DNA of 64,000 bases, from the NCBI GenBank assembly GCA_016858145.1, contig JAEHOE010000061.1:639051-703050 (forward strand). Direction: 5' to 3'. The DNA is from Edaphochlamys debaryana. Taxonomy: Eukaryota > Chlorophyta > Chlorophyceae > Chlamydomonadales. A program made the position numbers and the translations under genes. The first letter of the stretch is position 1, and each line of letters opens with the position of its first letter. Shown piece by piece: positions 40,901 to 53,100 of the stretch. The notes beneath the pieces are model-generated. The model ran no database searches. It was given only the letters and a program-made list of their open reading frames with translations, and had not been told where the DNA came from.

Positions 40901-42109
40901 GAGAGGGGGGAGGAGAGGGGTGTAAAGAAGGGGAGGAGGGAGGGAGGGAGGAGAGGGGGAGGGGGGTGTTCGTGGACCCCGGGGCCGCAGCACACGCACA
41001 CTGACAAGGTGTGCATGGGAAGGAGGGAGGGGGTGAGAGGAGGAGAGGGGCCCAGGCTGCCCGCCCGCCGCTCCCACGCTTCCCGGGTCCGTCTCAGGCT
41101 CTCACCCCACCTCATGTCCCTACCCGCACCCGCATCTGACCCCATCCCACCCACCCCCCACTCAGGGGGTCCCCACGGAGCGGGTGGTGGAGTTCGGAAC
41201 CTTCCGTGCCGCCATGTCCTGCGGCCTGGGGGGGGTCACCAAGCGCACGCACCCGCTCTACCTGGCGCTCCGAGGTGCGTTCACGTGGCCGGGCTGCGAA
41301 ATTATGTGCAGTGGGGCTGTTGTGGCCAGGCCGCTGGATTGTGCGCAGCTTTTGTGGGGTTGTGAGGGGGTCACCTGTGGTGGTGGGGGGTCAGCTTTGG
41401 GGGGCATGGGGGCGAGCAGGCACCCCCATCAAGCGGCGGGGTAGCACAGCACGCACACGCACCAAGACATACCTACTGCCATTTCCCCTCGCGCCTGCTA
41501 CGAGTTCGAGCAGGAGCACGGCCGCCCTCGCCACCCCACGACACGCACACGCACCGAAACACACCCTCCCCTCCCCCCTTCCCCCCTCTCCTCCTCCCTC
41601 TTCCCCTCCCTTCCCCAGCCTGCTACGAGTTCGAGCAGGAGCACGGCCGCCCCGCCGCCACCCTCTCGGACCTGCCCGCCGTGTGGGCCTCAGCGCACCG
41701 CCTCGCCGCCGCCACCGCCGCCGCCGCCGCCCCCATCGACACCCTGCTGCCCCCCGGCCTCCTCGAGGGCTTCGTAACCGACCCCCTGCCCGCTCCCTCC
41801 GCCTCCTCCTCGTCCGCCGCCGCCGGCGGCGCTACGGGCGGAGCGGTGAACGGGCAGGAGAACGGGCAGGAGAACGGGCAGGGAACGGGCAGCGGGCAGG
41901 AGCACGCGGGGGGACTGGCCCCGGGCATGCAGCCGCCGGCCGCGGCGCTGCCCCTGGGCGAGCTGGCCCCGGTGTGTGCGGTGGTGGGGGGCGTGGTGGC
42001 CAACAACGTGTTGCGGGGCATCTCGCGTGTGGGGGCGCCGCTGCGGAACCTGTTCTTCTACTCCTTGGCGGCCAGGGACGGGCTGGGCGTGGAGGAGTGC
42101 TTCTCGTGA
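37913..42109 (+). CDS. SAE1: SUMO-activating enzyme subunit 1 (SAE1/AOS1)
   Basis: Non-catalytic partner of the SUMO E1 heterodimer. With SAE2/UBA2 it adenylates SUMO before transfer to Ubc9; it acts mainly in the nucleus. Exons are 37,913-38,001; 38,089-38,140; 38,318-38,439; 38,909-38,966; 39,784-39,843; 40,289-40,363; 40,729-40,848; 41,166-41,274; 41,619-42,109. They sum to 1,176 nt, 391 residues, all phases consistent. Signatures are YDRQLRVWGVEVQRR, the nucleotide-binding VLILGLGGLAAE followed by IAKNIVLAGVGTVALRDD, ASYDVVVATGLPL, and the C-terminal VVGGVVANNVLRGISRVG and LRNLFFYSLAARDG. There is a low-complexity NGQENGQENGQ insert in exon 9. Intron 6 appears to use a GC donor (CAG then GCACGG). 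Start chosen as the ATG before the conserved DRQLR motif. TGTAA motifs follow near 42,468 and 42,595. Confidence 0.93.
38967..39175 (+). repeat. G-rich minisatellite in SAE1 intron 4
   Basis: Four imperfect copies of a ~55-bp unit containing GGTTGATGTGGGTCGGG, G-runs and GAGAAAGGGGCAGAGG. Purely intronic, and polymorphic by nature. Confidence 0.85.
40966..41008 (+). pseudogene. Decayed duplicate of the end of SAE1 exon 7
   Basis: GTGTTCGTGGACC...CAGCACACGCACACTGACAAGGT repeats, with changes, the last ~40 bases and donor of exon 7 (40,806-40,850). It lies in intron 7 and lacks an acceptor. Confidence 0.8.
41494..41527 (+). pseudogene. Decayed duplicate of the start of SAE1 exon 9
   Basis: 34 bases match the first bases of exon 9 (41,619-41,652), but the AG acceptor is replaced by CG. 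A GCACGCACACGCACC motif accompanies both copies, indicating a local tandem duplication of about 120 bp. Confidence 0.8.
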
Positions 42110-43618
42110 GGTCGAGGGGTCCGTGGGGTTGGGGTTTCCAGGGAGGAGGGCATTGCAGGAAGGAGTGGCGAGGGGAGCGGGAGGGGGGAGGTGGCCCGGG
42201 CCTGGAAGGGGTGCGGAGGTTGAGGGCGGCGGCAGTGCAGTACGTATTGCGCGATGAGTGGCGAGGGGGCGGCAGGAGGGGGGGTTGGATGAGAGGGGTG
42301 TTGGAGCTGAGCGGTGGAACAGCCGCCCGCGTGTGGGAGCCAGACGCGGGCAAGGTGCGGATGCACAGCAAGCGCTGGGAGAGGAAGGAAGGCTCTGGCT
42401 CTGGGTCCGGGGCTGGTGGGGGCGGGGCGCTGTGCGGGCGACGGGCTCCCTGCGGACGGTCGTCGCTGTAAGGAGCCGCCCACGAGAAGAGGGCGACGTC
42501 CTTTGAGCACTACCGGTGCGGTAGAAGCCGCGCAGCCCTTGGGGCTGCCTTGTGGCGAGCGCGCGTCGTGCGCTTGTCCCGTGGAGACGGTCGTTGTAAG
42601 GAGGTGAAGGAGTCTCCGCACAAGAGAGGGAAGTGCCCCAGAGGGGACCCGCCCGGGCTTGCATGCGTGCAGCGTGGAACAGCGGGGCTGCCAAGAGAAA
42701 GCCCGCGACCGGAGGGGTAGCACAGGAGCCCATGGATGGACGGCCGGCCGAGCGGGGCTGCTGGCGTGTGTCGTGCGGGCTGGCTCGGCCGCTGTAGACG
42801 GACGAGAGAGAGAGAGATTACACAGACGGAACACGGAAGGCCTCATCCCAGGGCCAGTCAACAGGATCTGCGCGGCTCTGCAGCAGGCTGGCGGTTTGGG
42901 GGACTGCTCCTCTCAGCTCGCCCATCGGCGCACGGTCTCTCCAGCTCAGCAAGATTGCAAAGGTACGAGGTAGAAGCAGGCCCCTTCCCCTAGCTGCCCT
43001 CGTGTCACGGCACCACTCGACTATACAATCAGTGGCGTAATCCTAATATCTTTAGTACTCCAGTATTGCAGTAATCACATGCCCATCAAGCCTTGGCACA
43101 ACCATGCATCTCACGAGCCCCTGCGGCCTCGCACTGCGGCCCTGACGCCTCTAAAATACATTACGAGCTCATGTCATGTTGATAGCATTGCTAATTTACC
43201 CATGCACTGCCCGGTGCACATGGCGGCCCCCTTCACACCCGTCTCCTTGTCTGGAAGGCAAACGCACAGGGGGCTGCCTCCCAGGGGCTGCCTGACCCAG
43301 GCCTGCTGCCCCCCCATCCTATCCCGCTCCCCCTGCTACCTCGCTCCCCCCTCGTACCCCGCTTCCCTCTCACACAGTCACGCCCCTTGTCCCTCACGAA
43401 CCGGGCACTCCACCGGATTAGACGGCGGTCCTCAATTTCGCATCCTTGGCCCCAGTGGCTGCCGCGTGCCCAACCAACCGGGCTATCTGCCCTACCTCAC
43501 GAGCCGAAACCCGAACCCGAGCACCCTCCGGCCCCAGGGCTTCTTACAGGCCACGGGGCGTTATAGACCCCGGGAAGTCGGGAGCCCTCAGCAGCGTCCC
43601 TCCCCAGCAATCAAACCC
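42110..43618. other. Convergent intergenic region (SAE1 / dioxygenase A)
   Basis: 3' untranslated regions of two convergent genes. TGTAA occurs on the plus strand at about 42,468 and 42,595 within a short repeated motif (GACGGTCGT..TGTAAGGAG). No additional gene is supported; long frames here are GC artefacts. Confidence 0.55.
43544..43548 (-). terminator. TGTAA polyadenylation signal, dioxygenase A
   Basis: TTACA on the plus strand, about 70 bp past the stop codon of the minus-strand gene. TGTAA is the established volvocine polyadenylation signal. Confidence 0.65.
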
Positions 43619-45658
43619 TCACGCCCCGAACACGAACCCCGACACCCGCGCCCCCATGAGCCAGTCGTTGAAGTCCGTGGCGCCCGCGTCCTCCCTCGCC
43701 GCCCCCGCCACCACCATGAGGGGGAGCAGGTGCTCCTCGCGGGGGTGGGACTGGGGGGGCGGGGGCGGGAAAGAGGGGAAAGAGGGGGTTGGGGGGAAGG
43801 AGGTGAGGTGTTGGTTGGACGGGGGTTGCGGGCTGGACTATGTTATACCGTCCTGTGCTGTGCCGGTGTGCTGCGGCGACCCTGCAGGACAGCCCTCGCC
43901 CATGCCTGCATCGGGACCCCAACAATGTCTACACTCCGTCCGTCTCGGGGTCCCGTTGGACCCCATCTCACATCTCACATCTCACATCTCACATCTCACA
44001 TCTCACATCTCACATCCCACATCCCACATCTCAAGCTCCCGCTGGACCCCATCCTCACCGCCCGCCCGCCCTCTCTCAAGGGGACCCTGGGTGGGCCTTC
44101 ACCGTCCCCAGCCCTCCAGCTCACCTCCCTCCCCCCGGGCGCCTTGGCCCAAGCCGCCAGCGCCTCGTTCCGCGCCGCCCCCCGGCGCTGTGTGGCCGCC
44201 TCGCCCAGCCAGGCGTCGAACAGCTGCGGAGGAGAGACCGCAGTCGAGAGCGAGGAAGTGGCGAAAGGAGAGGGATTGTTGGCAGGTCGCAAACTAAACA
44301 GGTGTCACACGGAGCGCTCGGTGGCAAGACCCGTAAATATATCGATATTCCCCCGGTATTCCCCCCTACTCTCGACTGTTCCCCTCACCATCCCCCCAGC
44401 CGGCCTCCCTTCCCCCCGCTCACCCCGCTCGGGATGCTCTCTCAGTATTCCCCCTTCCCCTCGCCCGTTCCCCAAACCCTTTCCACCCCAGGCCCCAGGC
44501 CCCACGCCGCAACCCCACGCCGCAACCCCTCCAACCCACACGCAGGCCGCTCACCACGCTCGGGTTGCTGTCGGCCGCGCCCCCCCCTCCCTGCAGGCTC
44601 CTGCGCAGTGCGCCCATGTTGTGGAAGCTGAGCCCCGAGCCCATGATGAGCACGCCCTCGTCGCGGAGGGGGGCCAGAGCGGCGCCGATGGCGGAATGGA
44701 GCCTGGGGGGAGGGGGAATGGAGGGGTGGGGGGGTGGGGATGGTGAGAGGAGCGGGAGGAGGTCTGGTGTGTGATGCTGACTTGTCTTCAAGATGAAGGG
44801 GCACCCGTTCGCCTTCAATCCCTCCAGGTCGCCCCTCACCTGGGGTCCAGTCCCTTGACGAGGCTCATCTGTACGACAGGGATCTTGGCCTGGGGGTGAA
44901 GCGGAGAGGGTGAGAGCGAGTGGCAACACGTGTCATGATTATGACTTCACAGGACCGAACTGCCAATCGCAACCCCCAGCAAGCTGCAAGCACGCTGCAT
45001 TCGAGCTACCCCCAACTGCCCTGCCCCTCCCCCCACCTCTGGGTAGGTGAGCAGCAGCGGCACGAAGGTTCCGTGGTCGAAGCCCCGAGCTGCGTCTGCG
45101 GCCGCGGGGATGCCAGCGGCCGCCAGGAGCTGCAGCACGCGCTGGGCGAGGGCGGGGTCGCCGGGGGCGGGGTAGACAACCTGATAGGCCTGGGGAGGGG
45201 GAAGGGGCGGAGAGAGGAGGACAGGTTGGTGCAGTCACGACAGGCGCACCCTCCCGCTTGTTGCAACCCCCTCGGCGCCCCTCACCACTCCTCACCTCAT
45301 CCGGGAAGCCGTAGTAGTCGTACAGCATGCCCGGCTTGGGTGCCGTACTGACCGTGACTTGTGGCTCCTGGAGAGTGGCGAGGAGCGCTGGAATGTGGTG
45401 AACGTGCGCAAGGGACAGGTACCTACCCATCTCCACCCATCCCGCCATCCCCCGCGTCCGTGAGCCGTAAGACCACCACCGCAAGTGACTTACCTCCCAG
45501 TGCGCCGTGATGCAGATGATGGCTTTCGGGGTTGGCAGCGTCTTGCCGAGCCGCTTCATGTAGGCGATTAAAGACGCATGCGCCCGGTCCCCGAGCAATG
45601 GCATCGGCCCTCCCCCATGCGGCAAGAAGACTGTAGGCATTCGGCCAAGGACGGTCAT
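43619..45658 (-). CDS. Extradiol ring-cleavage dioxygenase, LigB/DODA type, copy A
   Basis: Class III non-haem metal dioxygenase related to plant 4,5-DOPA dioxygenase and bacterial YgiD. It would open catechol rings, but the physiological substrate is unknown. Exons are 45,494-45,658; 45,296-45,367; 45,037-45,189; 44,840-44,889; 44,555-44,702; 44,125-44,223; 43,619-43,750. Total 819 nt, 272 residues, the usual family length. Candidate metal or catalytic histidines are H14 (FLPHGGGP), H53 (AHWE), H118 (FDHGTF), H174 (LSFHNMG) and H231 (SHPREEHLLPL). The start codon has a good context (GCCGCCATGA) and matches an internal Met-Thr of copy B. Copy B lies 1.6 kb upstream in the same orientation with the same seven-exon plan, so they are tandem duplicates. 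Confidence 0.9.
43970..44032. repeat. 8-bp microsatellite in dioxygenase A intron 6
   Basis: Seven to eight tandem copies of CATCTCAC with two CATCCCAC variants. Intronic and absent from copy B. Confidence 0.85.
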
Positions 45659-47303
45659 GGCGGCGTGAATGAACTCGCGAAGGAGCCTTCGAAACCGTGC
45701 AACGTTGACGTCGGCACAAGTTCTGCAAACACCTAGCGAAACAGGCTGGACACGCGGCGGAGTACACGTATGTTAATAGCACGCTTGCGTTTGGGTATGA
45801 GCAGCTTGCGGGAGAGGGCGTCTTTATGGGGCCTCTCGGGCCCTCCCGCATTCGGTAACCGGAAAGCCGCAAACGGTAATCTCAGGCGGGCCGCCCCACG
45901 TTGCTCGCTACCGTCATATGCTTCTTACAACGTAGATGTAAGCAACAACCGCAACCGGTGTTCGCGAGGTCCCGTGGTCAACGGCGATGCACGGGACGAA
46001 GCCTGGCGGACAGGGCGGACGGGGCCGGACCCTGCATGCGGGACGACGCCTGGCCAACTAAGGCGAGGCCCCATCCCGCCCTTCACCCTTCCAAACCCTC
46101 CGAGGCTTTACTGGAGCTTGACCGATGCTCATCAATGACGCGTTTCGGTTGCCGAAGGTGGGGAATGTGGCCCATGGGTAGGGTCACGGTAGGCCGCCCT
46201 GCGTGCCAGTCTGCATTGCGTAACAGCGCTCCGCCCGACTCCCCTCATCCTCATCTCACTCCGTTTAGAGTGCGTATCCGCTGTGTCTTACAGGAAACAG
46301 GTAGCCTCACGGCAAGGACCTGTTGGCCAGCCGCCCACACAGGGCGACCAGGCGCCACACGCACCCTTGCCCTACCTGCCACGCCGCCCTTGCCTTCGTT
46401 CCCCACGCACGCCCCACCCCAAGGCACCCCAAGGGGCAGCCCCTCGCTTGAGCATGTGACCCTGTGCCGCTGTGCGGCGGCGTTACATCCCCTTGAAACC
46501 CACAATGAGGTCCAGACTTTCAGGCGTCTCTGCAGAGTTACTCCATGGACGCGTCAGTTCGTCACCTCGCATCAAGACCGCATGAGACCTTACTTGACGC
46601 GTAAGCCATATCCCTCAACAGCAGGACAACCCCTGCTACGCGCCCTCAACAATGAGATGCCCATCGATTGAAGCCGCCCCATCACATTGTCAGCACTTTA
46701 TCTCCCAGTCTGAATCACTGTACTGTGACTATGGCCGCGTCAATGCCAATACTACAGTTGGCGTGCCCTCCATCAAGTCAGCCAAGCAAACAGCACAGCA
46801 CTGGCACTGGCAGCACACGACAGCTTATACAGGCACTTGCTGCAGGACACGCAATGAAGCAACAATACCACAAGAACAAGCTGGGCCACAGCCCACCCCG
46901 CAAAGCAACCAGCCAATACTGAATAGCCCCCTGCGGTGCCTGATGGGCTCACCCGGTGGCTCAGTCAATTCTGCCATTCCCACTCGCCTCATCATCGGCT
47001 CTAATCAACACCCAGAACCTTCGGTGTCCGTGCTGATGACCTCCCTTCCAATTCTGCCGCGCCACATTCCTGCGCAGGCCCACAGACCCAAATCCTGCCG
47101 TGTCCCACAATAGTACAAATAACATTCTAACAATCAACCCCACCTTCTGGCCGGCTCACATCAACAATGCTATCTATGCCCCCATTCGCCGCGTGACCCG
47201 CGTCGTCCCTCTGCAGCCTCCAAGCCTAGCTTCGGTGCTCGCGCCTAATGGCCCCCCTGGGAGCCCCATGTGGGAGCCCTCAACAGCGCCCCTCTCCAGC
47301 CCC
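45659..47303. other. Intergenic region between the two dioxygenase genes
   Basis: Should hold the promoter of copy A and the 3' end of copy B. An AT-richer stretch runs from about 46,650 to 47,180. No exon-like or RNA-gene-like segment was found, and no TGTAA close behind the copy B stop. Confidence 0.5.
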
Positions 47304-49372
47304 TCACGCCCCGAACACGAACCCCGACACCCGTGCCCCCATGAGCCAGTCGTTGAAGTCCGTGGCGCCCGCGTCCTCCCCCGCCGCCCCCGCCACCACC
47401 ATGAGCGGGAGCAGGTGCTCCTCGCGGGGGTGGGACTGGGGGGTGGGAAGGGTGAGGTGGGGGTGAAGAGGGGGGTGGGGGGGGGAAGGAGGTGTGGTGT
47501 TAGTTGGACCTGCGGGACCATAGCGAGGCGAGCGATGAATCCCCCCAAGCATTCAGACCGCCCCCTCGATCCTTCGCTGGTCCAATTCTCTCTCTCGTGG
47601 ACCCTGGGCGGGCCTCAATGCTCCACTTAGGCCCACGTTTGGAAACCGGGCTACATGCATCGCCCAGCCACTGCCACTCCAAGACCCCGCAGCCCTCCAG
47701 CTCACCTCCCTCCCCCCGGGCGCCTTGGCCCAAGCCGCCAGCGCCTCGTTCCGCGCCGCCCCCCGGCGCTGTGTGGCCGCCTCGCCCAGCCAGGCGTCGA
47801 AGGCCTGACAGGGTGCAGACGGGGAAGCACATGAGCGGGACAGGTTGAGCACAACAGCGCTGCAGAGGCCTCCCGCCACACGCACACGCCTGGGTCGTGG
47901 CTTAGGTGCCGGGGTGGGGGGTGGGGCAGCGCCTGTGCGCAGGCCCCGCTTCGCTGTGGTACGGCTGGAGGCGCGGGGGGACCCCGGCCCAAATAGAGTT
48001 GCGGTCATAGGAATTCTATACCGGTAGTCATGGGCTTCAAGTGTGTCTGACCAGGTCCGGAAATGCTCAACCAGCCCTTGCCACCCCCCTTCCCTCCGAG
48101 GGACGCTCACCTCGCTCGGCTTGAACTTCTGCACCCCGGTCCCTCCGCCCATGCCCCGCATGAAGACGCCCATGTTGTGGAAGCTGAGCCCCGAGCCCAG
48201 GATGAGCACGCCCTCGTCGCGGAGGGGGGCCAGAGCGGTGCCGATGGCGGAGTGGAGCCTGGGGGGGAGGAATGGGGGAGGAGGTGGGGTGGTGGGGGTG
48301 GTGGGGATGGTGGGAGGAGCGGGAGGAGGTGTTATGCGTGATGCTGAGTTGTGAGCCAAACCAAGAGGCGAGCCGTTCGCCTTCAATCCCGCACCTGGGA
48401 TCTAGCCCCTTGACGAGGCTCATCTGTACGACAGGGATCTTGGCCTGGGGTAGATAGATAGGGATGCCGTGGTAATGGATGCGAGATAAGCGGCTCGGCG
48501 AGAAGAGTCTGAGTTGGGAGCCTTCAACCCAAGCAACACCTCCGGGTGCTGCGCACCACCCTTCAACTACTAGCAGTATCCTGCCACCCCCCACCTCTGG
48601 GTACGTGAGCAGCAGCGGCACGAAGGTTCCGTGGTCGAAGCCCCGCGCTGCGTCTGCGGCCGCGGGGATGCCGGCGGCCGCCAGGAGCTGAAGCACGCGC
48701 TGCGCAAGGGCGGGGTCGCCGGGGGCGGGATAGACCACCTGATAGGCCTGGGGGGGGCGGGAAGGGGCGGAGAGGGGACAGGTTGGTGCAGTCACGACAG
48801 GCGCACCCTCCCGCTTGTTGCAACCCCCTTGGCGCCCCTCACCACTCCTCACCTCATCCGGGAAGCCGTAATAGTCGTACAGCATGCCCGGCTTGGGTGC
48901 CGTACTGACCGTGACTTGTGGCTCCTGGAGAGAGGTTTAAAGGTATAACGGCATAACGGTTGCGCATAGGCGCAGGAGCACTGCGAAGGTCTTGTGTGAG
49001 GTACTCGTGCCCTCATGGCCCATGCCCCCAAGCCCAGCCCCGAGTCAGCCCCTTCCTGCTCAGGCACGCCGGTACCTAGTGCCTTACCTCCCAGTGTGCT
49101 GTGACCGAGATAATGGCTTTGGGAGCTGGAAGCTTCATGCCGAGGCGCTTCATGTACGAGGTCATCGACGCATGAGCCGGGTCCCCGAGGAGAGGCAGCG
49201 GTCCGCCTCCGTGTGGCAAGAAGACCGTCGGCATGCGGCCTAGGCAAGTCATTTTGTTGTCGTCTGGAGGCACAATAGCTCGGGAAAGGCCTGCGACGAC
49301 GCCAAGCGACGCAACTAGAGAGATGCAAAGCAGAGCCCGGGTTCGTGCGGAGATAAGCGGTTTGGCAAGCAT
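47304..49372 (-). CDS. Extradiol ring-cleavage dioxygenase, LigB/DODA type, copy B
   Basis: Same family and exon plan as copy A: 49,088-49,372; 48,853-48,924; 48,595-48,747; 48,395-48,444; 48,111-48,258; 47,706-47,804; 47,304-47,435. Exons 2-7 have identical lengths in both genes (total here 939 nt, 312 residues). The difference is a 40-residue N-terminal extension containing a hydrophobic run (LLCISLVASLGVVAGL) preceded by basic residues, which could be a signal peptide or membrane anchor. The histidine motifs FLPHGGGP, AHWE, FDHGTF, LSFHNMG and SHPREEHLLP are all kept. Exon 5 ends differently (VQKFKPSE) from copy A (SNPSV), a likely surface loop. Localisation to the secretory pathway or an organelle is inference. 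Confidence 0.9.
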
Positions 49373-50112
49373 GTAACAGCTCTCTGTGGAGTTTGTATGT
49401 GTTGCGAAGACGGGACGGGCGCTCTTAAGGCGGCAAGAACGAGAGTAACCGGTTGGCCGCGACAGGTAATGTGTTTACGCGGGCGCCGATGTCCCGCAGG
49501 CGCGGAAGGTACAAATTGTCCGTATCAGGGGAGGTACCGGTACATGCTCCAGAAGCAACAATCGGTGACAGCTGCCGGTGCCGGCATGCCAAGGCTGTTC
49601 CGCGAGGCCGTAACCCGCACACAGGCCACGGTCAACCCTCCAAGCCCCGCTCTCTCGACGCCCCCGAGCGAACCTGGCACCCCTTCTACAGACATCGTGT
49701 CGAGATTTCAGGCCCCCTGCAGCTCAATACCCGCGCGACTGGAAGGCCATGGCCATCCTCTTGCACATCGCGGGCTCCTGACTGCACCCCGCACGCCCCC
49801 GTGTTGTCCCCCGAGCCCCTCCGTGCCTTTAATTCTGTTGCAAGGTAGAACTTCGGTGTCGGGAATGTTGCCACGCGTGGTTTGCCCCGGCATGCCGTGT
49901 GCACGCGCGTGTGTGTTCGGTCGCCAACAAACACTTGCTTTTCTAGATTCACAATACATATCAAGCCTAAAGCTATTCACCGCTGAGCCCTAACGCGCAA
50001 CGTTGCGAAACAATTGACCACTTGTGCGTCTGTCAGAGCATTCTTGGCTTCAGTAGAATCCTTGCTACAATTGAGCATCTAATCAGCTTAAAGCGACAAG
50101 AGAGGGGCGAGC
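49373..50112. promoter_or_regulatory. Divergent promoter region, dioxygenase B / DPH1
   Basis: 740 bp between head-to-head start codons, so both promoters must be here. It is AT-richer between about 49,920 and 50,090. No specific element could be assigned. Confidence 0.55.
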
Positions 50113-53100
50113 ATGGGCGAGGGCGCGCCGCCAGCGCAGGACGCGATGGAGGAGCGACGCTTCTCCGGAGCACACGCAGCAAGTGAGTTGTGACACAGAA
50201 GCCTTACAGGACCGAAAGACAGGGACTGGGCGTGCCGGCGATGTCGCCGGGGTGGCGGTGATGGCATGGGCGTGCCGTGTGGGGTGAGAGCCAGAGGGGC
50301 AGGGGTTGCAACTGTGGGGCCACGGACGCCACCCGGGGTGGTGGCGGATACGTCCGGCGTTGAGCAGAATTCAGGATACAGTACAGCCCGCCAGTGGCAA
50401 GACCTGCACCGAAGGGGCACTGCGGTCACACGTGCTGTCAGGATGGAGGGCCTGTGTGTGGGGGGGGCTAAGGGCCCGACAGGCAGCAGGGGGGAAGGGC
50501 CAAGGGGTGGGGGCCATCCGAGGGCAGGAGGAGGGAGGGCAGGTGCGCCCAGAAGCCTGTGGGCGTGGGCAGCCTGAGGCCGTGAGCCAGGTGGGCAGAG
50601 AGGGCGCAGCGCAGGAGGGCAGGAGGGCAGGGAGCAGATTCCAGGGCTTGGAGGTACGTAGTAGTACAGACACGTGTAGAAGCACAGGGGCGTGGCGCTC
50701 GCGCTTGAGACTAGGCAGGCTAGGCGGCAGGGAGGATGCAGCCTTCGCGTGGTAGCGAGAACTCCCCGGCATGAGTGGAGGCAGCTGATCGGTACGGCAG
50801 TAGGAGGCATTACGGCAGTACAGCAGTACAGGAGGGCGGCAGGGGGTTTAGGGCGTGGACCTGGCCAGTGATGGGGCTGGGGCAGCGCTTGGCGTGAGAG
50901 CGGGCGTGCGCAAGCTGTGGAGGTGGTAGGCCTGGTAGTGGTGGTGTGGGGGGGAGGGCGGCCGCCACGTGGAAGCAGGGGGGGCCGGGCGCAGGAGATG
51001 AGGGGAGGAGGTGGGCAGGGAGGCCGGGGGTGATGGGGGCAGGTGGGCGGAGTGCAGTTGCGTACCGTACGGGGTCCTGCGCCCGTGTGCGCCGTTGGGC
51101 GTGGCACTGGCAGGGGCGACTACGTGCAGGGGGACAGCGGGGCGGAGGGGGTGGTGGCAAGTTACCGGTCACGGGCTATGAGGTAGGCGGGACAGCGGGA
51201 CGGAGTGGGTGGTGGCGAGCCCCCGCTCGCTGTGCGGATGGCAGGAGGGCAGGAGGGCGGGGGAGCGGGGAGCGGGGCTCGCGGCCGGCAGCGGGGAAGC
51301 CCTTGGGGGAAAGGGACGGTGCCACGGTGTCGTGGCGTGGGGCCTCGTGTGGTTTGACAAACGCGCCAGGAGCAGGGAGGGTCGCGGCTTCCGAGACAGG
51401 AAGGGGTTCTTGCAGGGGCAGGGGGGGCGCCGGGGTCTGGGGGGCCTCTCCATGGCGGGCAAGGGCCCTGGCTGACGTGGCAGGCTGACGTGGCAGGCTG
51501 ACGTGGCAGGCTGACGTGGCAGGCTGACGTGGCAGGCCCCCGGATGGTTGCTGGAGGGGAGGAACGGTGGGCGGGGGCCCGTCAGGACCGACGATGGACG
51601 TGTGGGGAACTGTGCGAGGGCTGAGCGGGCGCTGCTGGGACAACAACAGCTGACAAGGGGATCTCGAAGGAGAACTGGAGGGGCGGGTACAAAGCCCGCG
51701 ACAATCACAGCCCCACATGCTCCCGCTCAGTGTCGACTACCCCTGGGTCCCTGGCCCCTTTCGCGCCACGTGTTCACGCTGGCGCCAGGATGCCGTACGC
51801 CGGATCACACTGACACGAACCCCTTCCTCCTTCTGCCTCCACAGCGTCCGGCGCTTTGGTGCCCCACCCCACCGCCACCCCCTCCTCCGCCGCCGCTGCC
51901 TCTGCCGCGGGCGCCGCGTCGGCCGCCGGCGGCGTCAAGCGCTTTGTACGGCAACAGATCCCGGACGAGATCCTACACAACGACCAACTGAACGAGGCGA
52001 TCAAGGTGCTGCCCGCCAACTACAACTTTGAGATCCATAAAACCGTCTGGCGGCTGCGGCAGGTACGGCAGATGCGGGGGCCAGAGATCCGCCCGGGGCC
52101 AGAGATCAAATCAGAGCACGGGCGGGACTAACAAAGAGTCTCGTGGCCCCACCACGGCGTTGGGCGAGTGTACGGTACATGGCCGGATGGGCGCAGGCCG
52201 GGGGACGGCCCCTGAGGTCTCGCATGGGAGCAGGACGGCAGGTCCTCTTCAAGCGTAAACATTCTCATCTGATTTTGCCTCACTGGCCCCCGCCGGCCCT
52301 TGGGCTCCGCCCCGTACCGGTGCCATGCTTCGGCGCCCCCAAACGGTCCCTCTCCTCAAGGGTCGAGGCCATGCCAACGTCAACCCAGACGCCTCCCTCG
52401 GCCCCCTTGTCACCCCTGCTCACCCCCTTAACCCCCCTGCTCCCCTACCCCTTGCAGGCCAATGCGCGCACCGTGGCTCTCCAGTTCCCCGAGGGCCTCC
52501 AGATGTACGCATGCGCCATCGCGGACATCCTGGAGACCTTCGCGGGTGGGGGGGAAGGGGGCGGGAGGGGGGGGGGGTGTTTGAAGCTGATAAGCGGGAG
52601 AGCGTCGAATGGCGGGGGGGGGGGGGGGGGGGGGGGAAGGAGCAGACGCACTGTAGACGGGGGGGAAGGGGAAGGGGGGCGGGAGGGGGGGGGGTAAAGG
52701 AGTGGCGGAGGGGCAAGGAAGCGTCAGGGGGCAGGAGGGGAGGGATGCAGAGAAAACATACTGGAGACGTTTGCGGGAGCGGCGAGGAGGGATGCGCTCG
52801 TGGCGGTCATGGGGAAACGGGCATTTAGCCCCAGGTCCCAGGGCCCCCCCACGCCCCCCGGCGGCACAAGCCGAACGTGGTCACCCCACCCCACCCCCCG
52901 GCTCTCCCCCCCCCATGTCTGCCTAGGCATCACTCACACATTAGTCATGGGTGATGTGACGTACGGCGCCTGCTGCATCGACGACTTCTCGGCGGCGGCG
53001 CTGGGGGCGGACTTCCTGGTGGGTTGATGGTTGATGGTTGGGAAGGTGGTTGGCAAAGCGGTTGGTCGGTTGGTCAGCGAGGTCAATAATTGGCTTCTTG

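Noticed and set aside
52612..52637. Poly-G run in DPH1 intron 3 as a functional G-quadruplex
   Set aside because: Homopolymer tracts of this sort are common in the window's introns and length is likely uncertain; no evidence for function.
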